Source of the DNA: Mesorhizobium sp. WSM3626
GTDB lineage: Bacteria > Pseudomonadota > Alphaproteobacteria > Rhizobiales > Rhizobiaceae
Direction: 5' to 3'
Length of the DNA stretch: 39,858 bases
Assembly: GCF_000513935.1 (NCBI RefSeq)
Contig: NZ_AZUY01000045.1
Coordinates: 12,920-52,777 of the forward strand
A program made the position numbers and the translations under genes. Of this stretch, positions 7,948 to 15,605 are shown piece after piece. The notes beneath the pieces were generated by a model. That model made no database searches, was not told the origin of the DNA, and worked only from the letters and a program-made list of their open reading frames with translations. Position 1 is the stretch's first letter. The number at the start of each line of letters is the position of its first letter.

Positions 7948-9903
7948 ATGCGATTTCCGCCCGCCTTCCTTGACGAGATACGCGACCGCGTGCCGATTTC
8001 ACAGGTCATCGGCCAGCGCGTTGCGTGGGATCGCAAGAAGACCAATACGTCGCGCGGCGATTATTGGGCCTGCTGTCCGTTCCATGGCGAGAAGAGCCCG
8101 TCCTTCCACTGCGAGGACAAGAAGGGCCGTTACCACTGTTTCGGCTGCTCGGTCTCGGGCGACCATTTCAAATTCCTGACCGAGCTCGAAGGACTGAGTT
8201 TTCCCGAGGCGGTCGAGAAGATCGCCGACATGGCCGGCGTGCCGATGCCGGTTCGCGACGCGCAGGAAGAGCGGCGCGAGCAGGAACGCGCCAGCCTGAC
8301 CGATGTCATGGAGATGGCGACCGCCTTTTTCCAGGAGCGCCTGCAAGGGCCCGAGGGCGCCAAGGCCCGCGCCTATCTGCGCGATCGTGGGCTGACGCCG
8401 GCGACACAGCAGTCGTTCCGGCTCGGCTTCGCGCCCGACAGCCGCAACGCGCTGAAGGAGCATCTGGCGGCCAAGGGTGTGCCGAAAGCCGATATCGAGG
8501 CCTGCGGGCTGGTGCGCCACGGCGACGACATTCCGGTCTCCTATGACTGGTTTCGCGACCGCATCATGTTCCCGATCCCGGATTCGCGCGGCAAGATCAT
8601 CGCCTTCGGCGGCCGCGCGCTGGCCCCCGACGCGCTCGCCAAATACATGAACTCGCCCGATACCGAGCTCTTCCACAAGGGTAACGTGCTCTACAATTTC
8701 GCCCGCGCCCGGCAAGCCCTGTCAAAGGGGGCTCTGGCCAAGGGCGGTACGGTCATCGCGGTCGAAGGCTATATGGACGTGATCGCGCTGGCGCAGGCCG
8801 GCTTCGAGAATGTCGTGGCGCCGCTGGGCACCGCGCTCACCGAAAACCAGCTCGAACTGTTGTGGCGCATGGCGCCGGAGCCGATGCTGTGCTTCGACGG
8901 CGACAAGGCCGGGCTGAAGGCGGCCTGGCGGGCCGCCGATCTCGCGCTGCCATCGGTGCAGGCCGGACGCTCGGCGCGCTTCGCGCTGCTGCCGGAAGGC
9001 AAGGATCCCGACGATCTGGTCAAGGCCGAGGGGCCGGAGGCCTTCCGCGCCGTGCTGGCCGATGCGCGGCCGCTGGTCGACCTGTTGTGGATGCGCGAGA
9101 CGGCGGGCGGCGTCTTCGACACGCCCGAGCGGCGGGCGGAATTGGGACAGACACTGCGGGAACTCAGCAGCCGCATCCGCGACGAAAGCACGCGCTACCA
9201 CTACCAGCAGGAAATGCGCGAGCGGGTGCTGAGCTTCTTCGGCTCCCAGCGCAATGCGCGGCAAGGCCGTCAGGATGGCGGCCGGCCCGGTCAGCGCGGC
9301 CAGGGCAAGCCCGCACCCGGCGGGCAATTCGCCAAGGCAGGCGGCGGGCGCATGGCGATCACCGAAAGCCTCGGCCAGTCGGCGCTGGTCAGGCGCGGCG
9401 AGGGGATGTCGGTGCGCGAGGCGACGATCATCGTGGCATTGGTCAACCACCCGGCGCTGATCGACGAGAATTTCGCCCATGTCGAGTTCCTCGACCTCGC
9501 CAATTCCGACCTGACGCGGCTGCACGCCGCCATCCTCGACGCGATGGCGCATAACATGGCCAATGACCGCCACGCCGTGGTGGCGACGATAGAGCGCGCC
9601 GGCTGCGCCGAGATCTGGGAGCGCGCCGTCGGCCTGATCAAGCGGGCGCGGCAATGGCCGGCGCTGGAGACGGCGGCCATCGAGGATGCCCGCGACGCTC
9701 TGAACCAGGCGTTGCACTTGCAGCGCAGCGCGCGCACCTTACATAAGGAGCTGAAACAGGCGGAAGCGGCCCTCGAAGCGGATCCTTCAGACGAAAACTT
9801 CCGCCATCTGATCGAAATTCAGGCGCAATTTCAGGATGTACAAGCGACGGAAGCGCTGATCGAAGGATTTGGTGTTTCGTCGGGCAGGGCTGGGCGAGCC
9901 TAA
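7948..9903 (+). CDS. dnaG: DNA primase
   Basis: 651 residues. It makes RNA primers at the replication fork with DnaB helicase. The CHC2 zinc finger is intact (Cys43, His46, Cys64, Cys67). The TOPRIM catalytic core carries VIAVEGYMDVIAL (the catalytic Glu) and LCFDGDKAG (the metal-binding Asp pair). A Gly/Gln/Arg-rich linker (about 435-465) joins a C-terminal helical DnaB-interaction domain. Full length for the alphaproteobacterial family. The ribosome site is weak (GCGAAACGAG). dnaG lies directly upstream of rpoD, as in the widespread macromolecular-synthesis arrangement, but here 426 bp separate them and rpoD has its own signals. Confidence 0.95.
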   Translation: MRFPPAFLDEIRDRVPISQVIGQRVAWDRKKTNTSRGDYWACCPFHGEKSPSFHCEDKKGRYHCFGCSVSGDHFKFLTELEGLSFPEAVEKIADMAGVPMPVRDAQEERREQERASLTDVMEMATAFFQERLQGPEGAKARAYLRDRGLTPATQQSFRLGFAPDSRNALKEHLAAKGVPKADIEACGLVRHGDDIPVSYDWFRDRIMFPIPDSRGKIIAFGGRALAPDALAKYMNSPDTELFHKGNVLYNFARARQALSKGALAKGGTVIAVEGYMDVIALAQAGFENVVAPLGTALTENQLELLWRMAPEPMLCFDGDKAGLKAAWRAADLALPSVQAGRSARFALLPEGKDPDDLVKAEGPEAFRAVLADARPLVDLLWMRETAGGVFDTPERRAELGQTLRELSSRIRDESTRYHYQQEMRERVLSFFGSQRNARQGRQDGGRPGQRGQGKPAPGGQFAKAGGGRMAITESLGQSALVRRGEGMSVREATIIVALVNHPALIDENFAHVEFLDLANSDLTRLHAAILDAMAHNMANDRHAVVATIERAGCAEIWERAVGLIKRARQWPALETAAIEDARDALNQALHLQRSARTLHKELKQAEAALEADPSDENFRHLIEIQAQFQDVQATEALIEGFGVSSGRAGRA

Positions 9904-9973
9904 GTGCATGCGAGCGCGAAATGAAGGCGCGGCCACGCTTCCCCTGGGGGCGAGGCGCGCTAAGTCGGGTAAT

Positions 9974-9998
9974 TGATTCGCTTTTTTCATGCGAATCA
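9974..9998. repeat. Inverted repeat after dnaG containing two GANTC sites
   Basis: TGATTCGC (9974-9981) and GCGAATCA (9991-9998) are perfect arms around TTTTTTCAT. The T run is in the loop rather than after the stem, so it is not a standard terminator. Each arm contains a GANTC methylation site. Confidence 0.5.
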
Positions 9999-10139
9999 TG
10001 CCAGAGGCGCTTGACCTTCGGACAGAATGGCGGAATCAGGACGATTCGAAACGTTAACCCGCACCCGCGTCGACGGGAAACAAGCGATGCAAGGTACTTG
10101 GTCACTGGACAGGCGGCCCGCCTGACACAGATATCAGGG

Positions 10140-10154
10140 TTAATCTGGACTTAA
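10140..10154. promoter_or_regulatory. Candidate CtrA box upstream of rpoD
   Basis: TTAA (10140-10143), seven bases, TTAA (10151-10154). Read on the minus strand the second half is TTAACC. This matches the alphaproteobacterial CtrA full-site consensus TTAA-N7-TTAAC. It lies 175 bp upstream of the rpoD start. Confidence 0.45.
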
Positions 10155-10201
10155 TGTATGCCGCCCAAGAGTGGAACCCGGTTTTGGGACAACGGCATGC
10201 A
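10155..10201. repeat. 47-bp palindromic intergenic repeat, copy A
   Basis: Arms TGTATGCCG (10155-10163) and CGGCATGCA (10193-10201) flank a 29-bp core that reads on the minus strand TTGTCCCAAAACCGG then a variable stretch and CACTCTTGGG. A second copy of identical length and the same core lies at 34454-34500. It resembles the short intergenic mosaic/palindromic elements of rhizobial genomes. Confidence 0.7.
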
Positions 10202-10329
10202 CCAAACAAAAGAGTGGATGCAGCTCATGGGCCGGGTGAAGCGCGTTTAGAAAAACGGGCGTATCCGATTTGACTGGTCCGACAGCTGACGCGGCCCCCA
10301 TGGCCGGCCGCTAGGAGAAGATAAAGACT

Positions 10330-12354
10330 ATGGCGACAAAAGAAAAGGAAGAGGTCGAGACCGAACGCGAAGGCGCCACCGATGGGCCCTTGCTCGACCT
10401 TTCCGATGATGCTGTCAAGAAGATGATCAAGGCCGCCAAGAAGCGCGGTTATGTCACCATGGACGAGCTGAATTCGGTGCTGCCTTCCGAGGAAGTGACC
10501 TCCGAGCAGATCGAGGACACGATGGCGATGCTGTCCGACATGGGCATCAACGTCGTCGAGGATGACGAGCAGGGCGAAGAGGCCGAGGCCGGCGACACAG
10601 CCGCCGATGCCGAGGAAGACGCCAACGAGCTTGCCGAGCAGACCGGCACCGCGGTCGCCGCCACCACCACCAAGAAAGAGCCGACCGACCGCACCGACGA
10701 TCCGGTGCGCATGTATCTGCGCGAAATGGGCTCGGTCGAGCTGCTGTCGCGCGAGGGCGAAATCGCGATCGCCAAGCGCATCGAGGCCGGCCGCGAGACG
10801 ATGATCGCAGGCCTCTGCGAAAGCCCGCTGACTTTCCAGGCGATCATCATCTGGCGCGACGAGCTCAACGAATCCAAGATCCTGCTGCGCGAGATCATCG
10901 ACCTCGAAGCCACCTATGCCGGCCCCGAAGCCAAGCAGGCGCCGGTGGTCGAACGTGTCGAGGAAGCGCCCAAGGCCGAGGAAAAGCCGCGCCGCGGACG
11001 CGACGATGAAGACGACATCACCAATGTCGGCGCCGATACGCGCGGCATCGGCGACGACGACGAGGAAGACGAGGACGAGGCGAGCCTGTCGCTGGCGGCG
11101 ATGGAAGCCGAACTGCGCCCGCAGGTGATGGAGACGCTCGACGTCATCGCCGACACCTACAAGAAGCTCAGGAAGCTGCAGGACCAGCAGGTCGAGAACA
11201 GGCTGGCCGCCGCCGGCACGCTGTCGCCCAGCCAGGACCGCCGGCTGAAGGAGCTGAAGGACCAGCTGATCAAGGCGGTGAAGTCGCTGTCGCTCAACAC
11301 GGCGCGCATCGAGGCGCTGGTCGAGCAGCTCTACGACATCAACAAGCGCCTGGTGCAGAACGAGGGCAAGCTTTTGCGCCTCGCCGAAAGCTATGGCGTG
11401 CGCCGCGAGGAGTTCCTGAAGGAATATCAGGGCTCCGAACTCGATCCGAACTGGACGCGCTCGATCGCCAACCTGACCTCGCGCGGCTGGAAGGAATTCA
11501 CCAAGAACGAGAAGGATGCGATCAAGGATCTGCGCGCCGAGATCCAGCACCTGGCCACCGAGACGGCGATCTCGATCCTGGAATTCCGGAAAATCGTCAA
11601 CCAGGTGCAGAAGGGCGAACGCGAAGCCGCGATCGCCAAGAAGGAAATGGTCGAGGCCAATCTGCGCCTCGTCATCTCGATCGCCAAGAAGTACACCAAT
11701 CGCGGCCTGCAGTTCCTCGACCTGATCCAGGAAGGCAATATCGGCCTGATGAAGGCGGTCGACAAATTCGAATACCGCCGCGGCTACAAGTTCTCGACCT
11801 ACGCGACATGGTGGATCCGGCAGGCGATCACGCGTTCGATCGCCGACCAGGCCCGCACCATCCGCATTCCGGTGCACATGATCGAAACGATCAACAAGAT
11901 CGTTCGCACCTCGCGCCAGATGCTGCACGAGATCGGCCGCGAGCCGACGCCGGAGGAACTGGCCGAAAAGCTCGCCATGCCGCTCGAAAAAGTGCGCAAG
12001 GTCCTGAAGATCGCCAAGGAGCCGATCTCGCTCGAAACGCCTGTCGGCGACGAGGAGGATTCGCATCTGGGCGATTTCATCGAGGACAAGATGGCGATCC
12101 TGCCGATCGACGCGGCGATCCAGGCCAATCTGCGCGAGACCACCACGCGCGTTCTGGCCTCGCTGACGCCGCGTGAGGAGCGCGTGCTCAGAATGCGCTT
12201 CGGCATCGGCATGAACACCGACCACACGCTGGAAGAAGTCGGCCAGCAGTTCTCGGTCACCCGCGAGCGTATCCGCCAGATCGAAGCCAAGGCGCTGCGC
12301 AAGCTCAAGCACCCGAGCCGGAGCCGCAAGCTGCGCAGCTTCCTGGACAGCTGA
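10330..12354 (+). CDS. rpoD: RNA polymerase primary sigma factor RpoD (sigma-70)
   Basis: 674 residues, usual for alphaproteobacterial housekeeping sigma. Region 1.1 (about 20-75, KKRGYVTMDELNSVLP); region 1.2 (DPVRMYLREMGSVELLSREGEIAIAKRIE, about 118-150); a long acidic non-conserved insert (about 195-260, runs of Asp/Glu); region 2 with the -10 recognition helix (YKFSTYATWWIRQAITRSIADQ); region 3; and region 4 with the -35 helix-turn-helix (TLEEVGQQFSVTRERIRQIEAKALRKLKHP). AGGAGAAG at 10313-10320 is a little far from the ATG. A strong terminator follows. Confidence 0.97.
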   Translation: MATKEKEEVETEREGATDGPLLDLSDDAVKKMIKAAKKRGYVTMDELNSVLPSEEVTSEQIEDTMAMLSDMGINVVEDDEQGEEAEAGDTAADAEEDANELAEQTGTAVAATTTKKEPTDRTDDPVRMYLREMGSVELLSREGEIAIAKRIEAGRETMIAGLCESPLTFQAIIIWRDELNESKILLREIIDLEATYAGPEAKQAPVVERVEEAPKAEEKPRRGRDDEDDITNVGADTRGIGDDDEEDEDEASLSLAAMEAELRPQVMETLDVIADTYKKLRKLQDQQVENRLAAAGTLSPSQDRRLKELKDQLIKAVKSLSLNTARIEALVEQLYDINKRLVQNEGKLLRLAESYGVRREEFLKEYQGSELDPNWTRSIANLTSRGWKEFTKNEKDAIKDLRAEIQHLATETAISILEFRKIVNQVQKGEREAAIAKKEMVEANLRLVISIAKKYTNRGLQFLDLIQEGNIGLMKAVDKFEYRRGYKFSTYATWWIRQAITRSIADQARTIRIPVHMIETINKIVRTSRQMLHEIGREPTPEELAEKLAMPLEKVRKVLKIAKEPISLETPVGDEEDSHLGDFIEDKMAILPIDAAIQANLRETTTRVLASLTPREERVLRMRFGIGMNTDHTLEEVGQQFSVTRERIRQIEAKALRKLKHPSRSRKLRSFLDS

Positions 12355-12377
12355 GACCTGCCAATCGCATTGGAGAT

Positions 12378-12402
12378 AAAGGGCGCCACGAGCGCCCTTT
12401 TT
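12378..12402 (+). terminator. Rho-independent terminator after rpoD
   Basis: GGGCGC (12381-12386) pairs with GCGCCC (12392-12397) around CACGA. The stem extends through AAA/TTT and runs into TTTTT (12398-12402). It sits 24 bp after the rpoD stop. Confidence 0.9.
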
Positions 12403-12501
12403 CATAGGCGTGTTCGCTCTTGCGACCCGCGACCTTAGGGAGGATAATTTCGCGTCGGATGCATTTTCTGGGCGACAACCCCGGAAAGCCCGCCCCGGTC
12501 G

Positions 12502-12527
12502 AGGCCGTGTCGACAGACCCACGGCCT
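12502..12527 (+). other. Hairpin in the leader of the GYD gene
   Basis: AGGCCGTG (12502-12509) pairs perfectly with CACGGCCT (12520-12527) around a 10-nt loop, 38 bp before the GYD start codon. It has no T run. It may be a leader structure or an operator. Confidence 0.4.
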
Positions 12528-12564
12528 GAGTGCCGTGCTCCGTGGCCCCGGAGGGAGGTGTGCC

Positions 12565-12858
12565 ATGACAAGCTACATCGTGCTGATGAACTGGACCGAG
12601 CAGGGCGCCAAGAACGTGCGCGAATCCCCGAAGCGGCTCGACGCCGCCAGGAAGCAACTGGGCGAAATGGGCGGATCGTTCAAGGCGTTCTACCTGACCA
12701 TGGGCGAGTACGACATGGTGGCGGTGGTCGAGGCGCCCGACGACGCGATCCTGGCGCGTTTCTCGCTGATGCTGGCGGCGGCCGGCAACATCAGGACGCG
12801 GACGATGAAGGCCTTCCCCGAATTCGCCTATCGCGAGATCATCACCTCACTTGGATGA
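12565..12858 (+). CDS. GYD domain-containing protein
   Basis: 97 residues: MTSYIVLMNWTEQGAKNVRESPKRL...MGGSFKAFYLTMGEYDMVAVVEAPDD matches the GYD domain, a small dimeric alpha/beta protein family whose name comes from the G(E)YD motif seen here. It is usually annotated without function; a ligand-binding or redox-related role is only speculation. GGGAGG lies 7-12 bases before the ATG. An upstream in-frame GTG at 12535 has no ribosome site. Confidence 0.83.
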   Translation: MTSYIVLMNWTEQGAKNVRESPKRLDAARKQLGEMGGSFKAFYLTMGEYDMVAVVEAPDDAILARFSLMLAAAGNIRTRTMKAFPEFAYREIITSLG

Positions 12859-12981
12859 TGAGGTTTGCGGACAGCCGGATCAGGTGCCGCCTCAACGGCT
12901 CTTGATCCGGCGCGCGTTCCGATAGATTTGACAGCTGCCTCGGGACAGGACGCCTCGCCGTGGCGGCCAAGGAGAGATCGC

Positions 12982-13248
12982 ATGAACAATTTTTCGATAC
13001 TGGCCGTCGGTCTTGCCTTGATGTTGTCGATGCCCATCGACGCCGGCGCCGCGCAAAAACCGGTCGGCATGGCCAATCCCGCATCGGTCCACTGCGGTGC
13101 GATCGGCGGCCGCTTCGCGGTCAGGAAGGACAAGGCCGGCAACGAATACGGGTTTTGCCGCTTGCCCAACGGTCGCCTGTGCGAGGAGTGGGCGCTGTTT
13201 CGCGACAACAAATGCGTCGGGCCGAAGGCGGCGATGCGCGGCAAGTGA
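12982..13248 (+). CDS. Secreted DUF333 domain protein
   Basis: 88 residues. The N-terminal signal peptide ends around DAGAAQ; there is no lipobox Cys. The mature part (MANPASVHCGAIGGRF...GNEYGFCRLPNGRLCEEWALFRDNKC) fits the DUF333 'putative hemolysin'-like family, with four cysteines that could form two disulfides in the periplasm. AAGGAGA precedes the ATG. The stop overlaps the GTG of the next gene (GTGA), so the two are translationally coupled. The downstream partner is a thiol-disulfide-type protein, an apt neighbour for a Cys-rich exported protein (inference). Confidence 0.75.
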   Translation: MNNFSILAVGLALMLSMPIDAGAAQKPVGMANPASVHCGAIGGRFAVRKDKAGNEYGFCRLPNGRLCEEWALFRDNKCVGPKAAMRGK

Positions 13249-13637
13249 CTGGTAGCGGAACCACGCCTTTGCTGACCGTCTGGTATAACACGCGCTGTCC
13301 GGTCTGCTATGCCGGCATCGACCGGCAGAAGCGGCGGCTTATCGAGGCGGTCAAGGCCGGTCGGGTCGAATTCCGCGATATCAACCTGGAGCCGGATGCG
13401 CTGTCGTCGCATGGCGTCTCGCTGGAGGACATCCGCCGCCGGCTGCATGCCACCGATGCGGATGGCAATTTGCTGATCGGCGCCGACGTGGCGATCGCGG
13501 TTTTGCTGTTAACGCCCGGCGAGGGCTGGCTGGCGAGCCTGTTCGGCAATCGGCTCATGCTGCCGCTGACCCGCCTTGCCTATGATCGCTTCGCCGACCT
13601 GCTCTACGGCTGGAACCGGCGCAAAGGCCGCTGGTAG
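13245..13637 (+). CDS. DCC family thiol-disulfide oxidoreductase-like protein (DUF393)
   Basis: 130 residues with the N-terminal thioredoxin-like CxxC in the DCC-family context (LLTVWYNTRCPVCYAGIDRQKRR), a beta strand rich in acidic residues (VEFRDINLEPDAL), and a C-terminal basic amphipathic tail (RLAYDRFADLLYGWNRRKGRW). The typical DCC start reads D-G-x-C; here Asn-Thr-Arg replaces it, but both cysteines remain. The GTG start at 13245 overlaps the DUF333 stop by 4 nt. No signal peptide, so probably cytosolic or membrane-associated. The biochemical role of the family is largely unproven. Confidence 0.78.
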   Translation: MTGSGTTPLLTVWYNTRCPVCYAGIDRQKRRLIEAVKAGRVEFRDINLEPDALSSHGVSLEDIRRRLHATDADGNLLIGADVAIAVLLLTPGEGWLASLFGNRLMLPLTRLAYDRFADLLYGWNRRKGRW

Positions 13638-13708
13638 TCCATTCGCGCTCCATCCATTCCCATCAAGCCTGACGCTTCGATGCCACGATGTCGCTTGGCT
13701 CGCGATCA

Positions 13709-13778
13709 GATACATCGTAAGATACATCTTGACTCGACAGCACTGCGCGCCTAACTGAGATATATCGTAAGATAGAAC
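13709..13778 (+). promoter_or_regulatory. padR promoter flanked by two direct-repeat operators
   Basis: AGATACATCGTAAGATACAT (13709-13728) and AGATATATCGTAAGATAGAA (13759-13778) agree at 17 of 20 positions and are exactly 50 bp apart. Each is an imperfect palindrome around ATC-GTAA-GAT. Between them lies TTGACT (13729-13734), a 17-bp spacer and TAACTG (13752-13757), a plausible promoter. Binding of the PadR product to both sites would enclose the promoter, so autorepression is likely. Confidence 0.65.
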
Positions 13779-13792
13779 TCAAGGAGCAATCA

Positions 13793-14485
13793 ATGCACAG
13801 ACACAATCATTCCGATCATCATCATTTTGGCGAGCGCATGTTCATGCACATGGCCGGCAAGTTCGGCGGCAAATTTGGTGGCAGAGGGGGCGGCGGCTTC
13901 GGTCCGTTCGGCGGCAGGGGCGGTGGCCGCGGCCCGGGCGACATGTTCCGGGCCGGACGGATGCTCGCGGACGGCGACCTCAAGCTGATCACGCTGTCGC
14001 TGCTGGCCGAGGCGCCACGCCATGGCTACGACATCATCAAGGCGCTGGAAGAGCGCACCAGCGGCATCTACAGCCCGAGCCCGGGCGTGGTCTACCCGAC
14101 GCTGACCTTCCTGGAAGAGGCCGGCTACGCCGTGTCGACGAGCGAAGGCAACAAGAAGGTGTTCTCGATCACCGAGGCCGGGCAGGCGCATCTGGCCGAC
14201 AACCGCGAAATGATCGACGGCGTGCTCGATCATCTCGAGCGCTTCGGCCGCAAGATGGCCAAGGCGCGCGACTGGTTCGGCTGGAACGATGACGGCGAGG
14301 ACCGCCGCGGCGGCCGAGGCGGCCGTGGCGAGCGCTCGGAAACGCGCGACGAATTCCGCGCCATCCGCCACCGGCTCCGCGCGGCACTCGGCGACATCGT
14401 CGATGCCCCAGCCGAAAAGCAGGCCGAGGCGATCGCCATTCTGGAAGCCGCCGCCGAAGCGCTGGAAGCGCTGTCGCACCGCTGA
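13793..14485 (+). CDS. PadR family regulator with His-rich N-terminus (YqjI-like)
   Basis: 230 residues. The first ~55 residues are His- and Gly-rich (HRHNHSDHHHFGERMFMHM, then FGG/GRGGG repeats), a likely metal-binding or flexible region. Residues ~58-135 form the PadR winged helix: LKLITLSLLAEAPRHGYDIIKALEERTSGIYSPSPGVVYPTLTFLEEAGY. The pattern (His-rich head, SPSPGVVYPTL) is that of E. coli YqjI, a nickel-responsive PadR repressor. A second Gly/Arg-rich low-complexity stretch precedes the C-terminal helical dimerisation part. AAGGAG lies before the ATG. No ferric reductase gene (the YqjI target in E. coli) is adjacent. Confidence 0.82.
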   Translation: MHRHNHSDHHHFGERMFMHMAGKFGGKFGGRGGGGFGPFGGRGGGRGPGDMFRAGRMLADGDLKLITLSLLAEAPRHGYDIIKALEERTSGIYSPSPGVVYPTLTFLEEAGYAVSTSEGNKKVFSITEAGQAHLADNREMIDGVLDHLERFGRKMAKARDWFGWNDDGEDRRGGRGGRGERSETRDEFRAIRHRLRAALGDIVDAPAEKQAEAIAILEAAAEALEALSHR

Positions 14486-14534
14486 GGCGGGCAAGCTTTC
14501 CTCTCACCCCGCTTTGCGAGCGCGAGGACGCAGA

Positions 14535-14560
14535 AAAGCCCGGGGAGACCCGGGCTTTCT
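14535..14560. terminator. Bidirectional terminator between padR and the YiaA gene
   Basis: AAAGCCCGGG (14535-14544) pairs perfectly with CCCGGGCTTT (14549-14558) around GAGA. The flanking A and T runs make it usable from both strands, and it separates two convergent genes. Confidence 0.85.
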
Positions 14561-14578
14561 CGTCAGACCGTGCCGGCA

Positions 14579-14839
14579 TCATTCCTTGCCGACATATTCG
14601 CTGATCAGCTTTTCGTTGCGCGCCTTCTCAATCTTGGCGGTGGTTTCGGCGGAGATGCGCTCGTCGGTGCGGTACTTGACCAGGTTCACCAGGCTGCCGG
14701 TGAGCAGCAGGATGCCCATGGCCCAGTAGCCCTTGGTCGACAGGTCGACCGGCGCCAGCCACAGGGACAGGCCAAGCATGAAGTAGGCGGCGCCCACCGA
14801 GACGGTGTTGAACATGATGTAGGTCTGATTGCTGTTCAT
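14579..14839 (-). CDS. YiaA/B two-helix domain inner-membrane protein
   Basis: 86 residues with the YiaAB two-helix arrangement: YIMFNTVSVGAAYFMLGLSLWLAP, a short loop, GYWAMGILLLTGSLVNLVKYRTDE, then a charged cytosolic tail. The family is an inner-membrane protein of unknown function, found in E. coli near stress genes. AAAGGAAC precedes the ATG. It lies 65 bp downstream of the PspA-like gene on the same strand, so the two probably form an operon controlled by the divergent TetR. Confidence 0.82.
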   Translation of the reverse strand: MNSNQTYIMFNTVSVGAAYFMLGLSLWLAPVDLSTKGYWAMGILLLTGSLVNLVKYRTDERISAETTAKIEKARNEKLISEYVGKE

Positions 14840-14903
14840 TGTCGTGTTCCTTTGACTGGATCGAAGTTGGATTTGATGTGGTCGTCGTCAGGTCCAAAAA
14901 TCT

Positions 14904-15581
14904 TCAGTTGATGGTCTTCAGGCGCTCGAGCACGTCCCTGGCGCGCACCTTCACCGCTGGGCCGTGCCCGGCGTCGGCAAGGCGGTCGCGGATCGCGTCA
15001 TGACGAAGCTCGCCGTCGATTTCGTCGAGAATGCCGGCTTCCTCGAACGGATCGCTGGCTCCCTTGATGCGGGCCAAAAGCTCCTCGGCGTCGTTGAGGC
15101 TCGCCGAATGGCCGATCGACCTGACGAGGCGTGACTGTGCCTTGCGCTCGGCATCGATGGCCCGGGCCGAGATCATGCCCTGGTTGAGATCGATGATGCG
15201 GCGGTGCGCCCGCTCCACCGAAACGCGCATCCGCAAGGTCTTTTCGCCAAGGCTTTGCACCGTGGCGCGGCGGACCTCGCGTTCATTCTCCAGTTCGGCT
15301 ATGGCCGCGGCACCGCTTTCGGCCAGCCCGCTGTTGCCGGCGGCCAGCGCGCTGATGGTGCGTGTCTCCAGGTCGGCGTGGCGGCGGTCGAGATGCTCGA
15401 GGCCGGCTTGCTCGGCACGCTGGCGCACGATCAGTGAGGCAAGCGTCTGCTTGGCGGCGGCAAGTCCCGCCTCGGCATCGCGGATGCGCTGCGCCAGAAG
15501 GTCGATGGCGAAGCGATCCTTCAGGCCGTCCTCGGCCCGTGCGCTGGCGCCGTCGAGCAGTGTTCTGATCAGGCTAAGCAT
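14904..15581 (-). CDS. PspA/IM30 (Vipp1) family protein
   Basis: 225 residues, nearly all alpha-helical coiled coil (about 25-190), with the PspA-like start (MLSLIRTLLDGASARAEDGLKDRFAIDLLAQRIRDAEAGLAAAKQTLASL) and an extra C-terminal helix ending in VKVRARDVLERL. PspA proteins assemble on the inner membrane and protect it during envelope stress. Here no pspBC or pspF is present; control appears to be by the divergent TetR instead. AAGGGAGAA lies before the ATG at 15581. An upstream in-frame extension to 15647 would cross the operator repeats and is rejected. Confidence 0.78.
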   Translation of the reverse strand: MLSLIRTLLDGASARAEDGLKDRFAIDLLAQRIRDAEAGLAAAKQTLASLIVRQRAEQAGLEHLDRRHADLETRTISALAAGNSGLAESGAAAIAELENEREVRRATVQSLGEKTLRMRVSVERAHRRIIDLNQGMISARAIDAERKAQSRLVRSIGHSASLNDAEELLARIKGASDPFEEAGILDEIDGELRHDAIRDRLADAGHGPAVKVRARDVLERLKTIN

Positions 15582-15605
15582 GATTCTTCTCCCTTCGAAG
15601 TTTCC

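Larger units (their letters stand above)
9904..10329 (+). promoter_or_regulatory. dnaG-rpoD intergenic region with several regulatory motifs
   Basis: A 426-bp non-coding region. It holds an inverted repeat TGATTCGC/GCGAATCA (9974-9981, 9991-9998), four GANTC sites (9975, 9993, 10033, 10043), a palindrome CAGGCGG-C-CCGCCTG (10110-10124), a CtrA-type TTAA-N7-TTAA box (10140-10154) and a 47-bp palindromic repeat (10155-10201). No protein frame here is credible. rpoD is likely transcribed from one or more promoters in this stretch. Confidence 0.6.

Noticed and set aside
10225..12657. A very long minus-strand open frame opposite rpoD
   Set aside because: It is a GC-rich shadow of the rpoD coding strand; the translation is repetitive His/Asp/Leu-rich with no domain, and rpoD is unmistakable.
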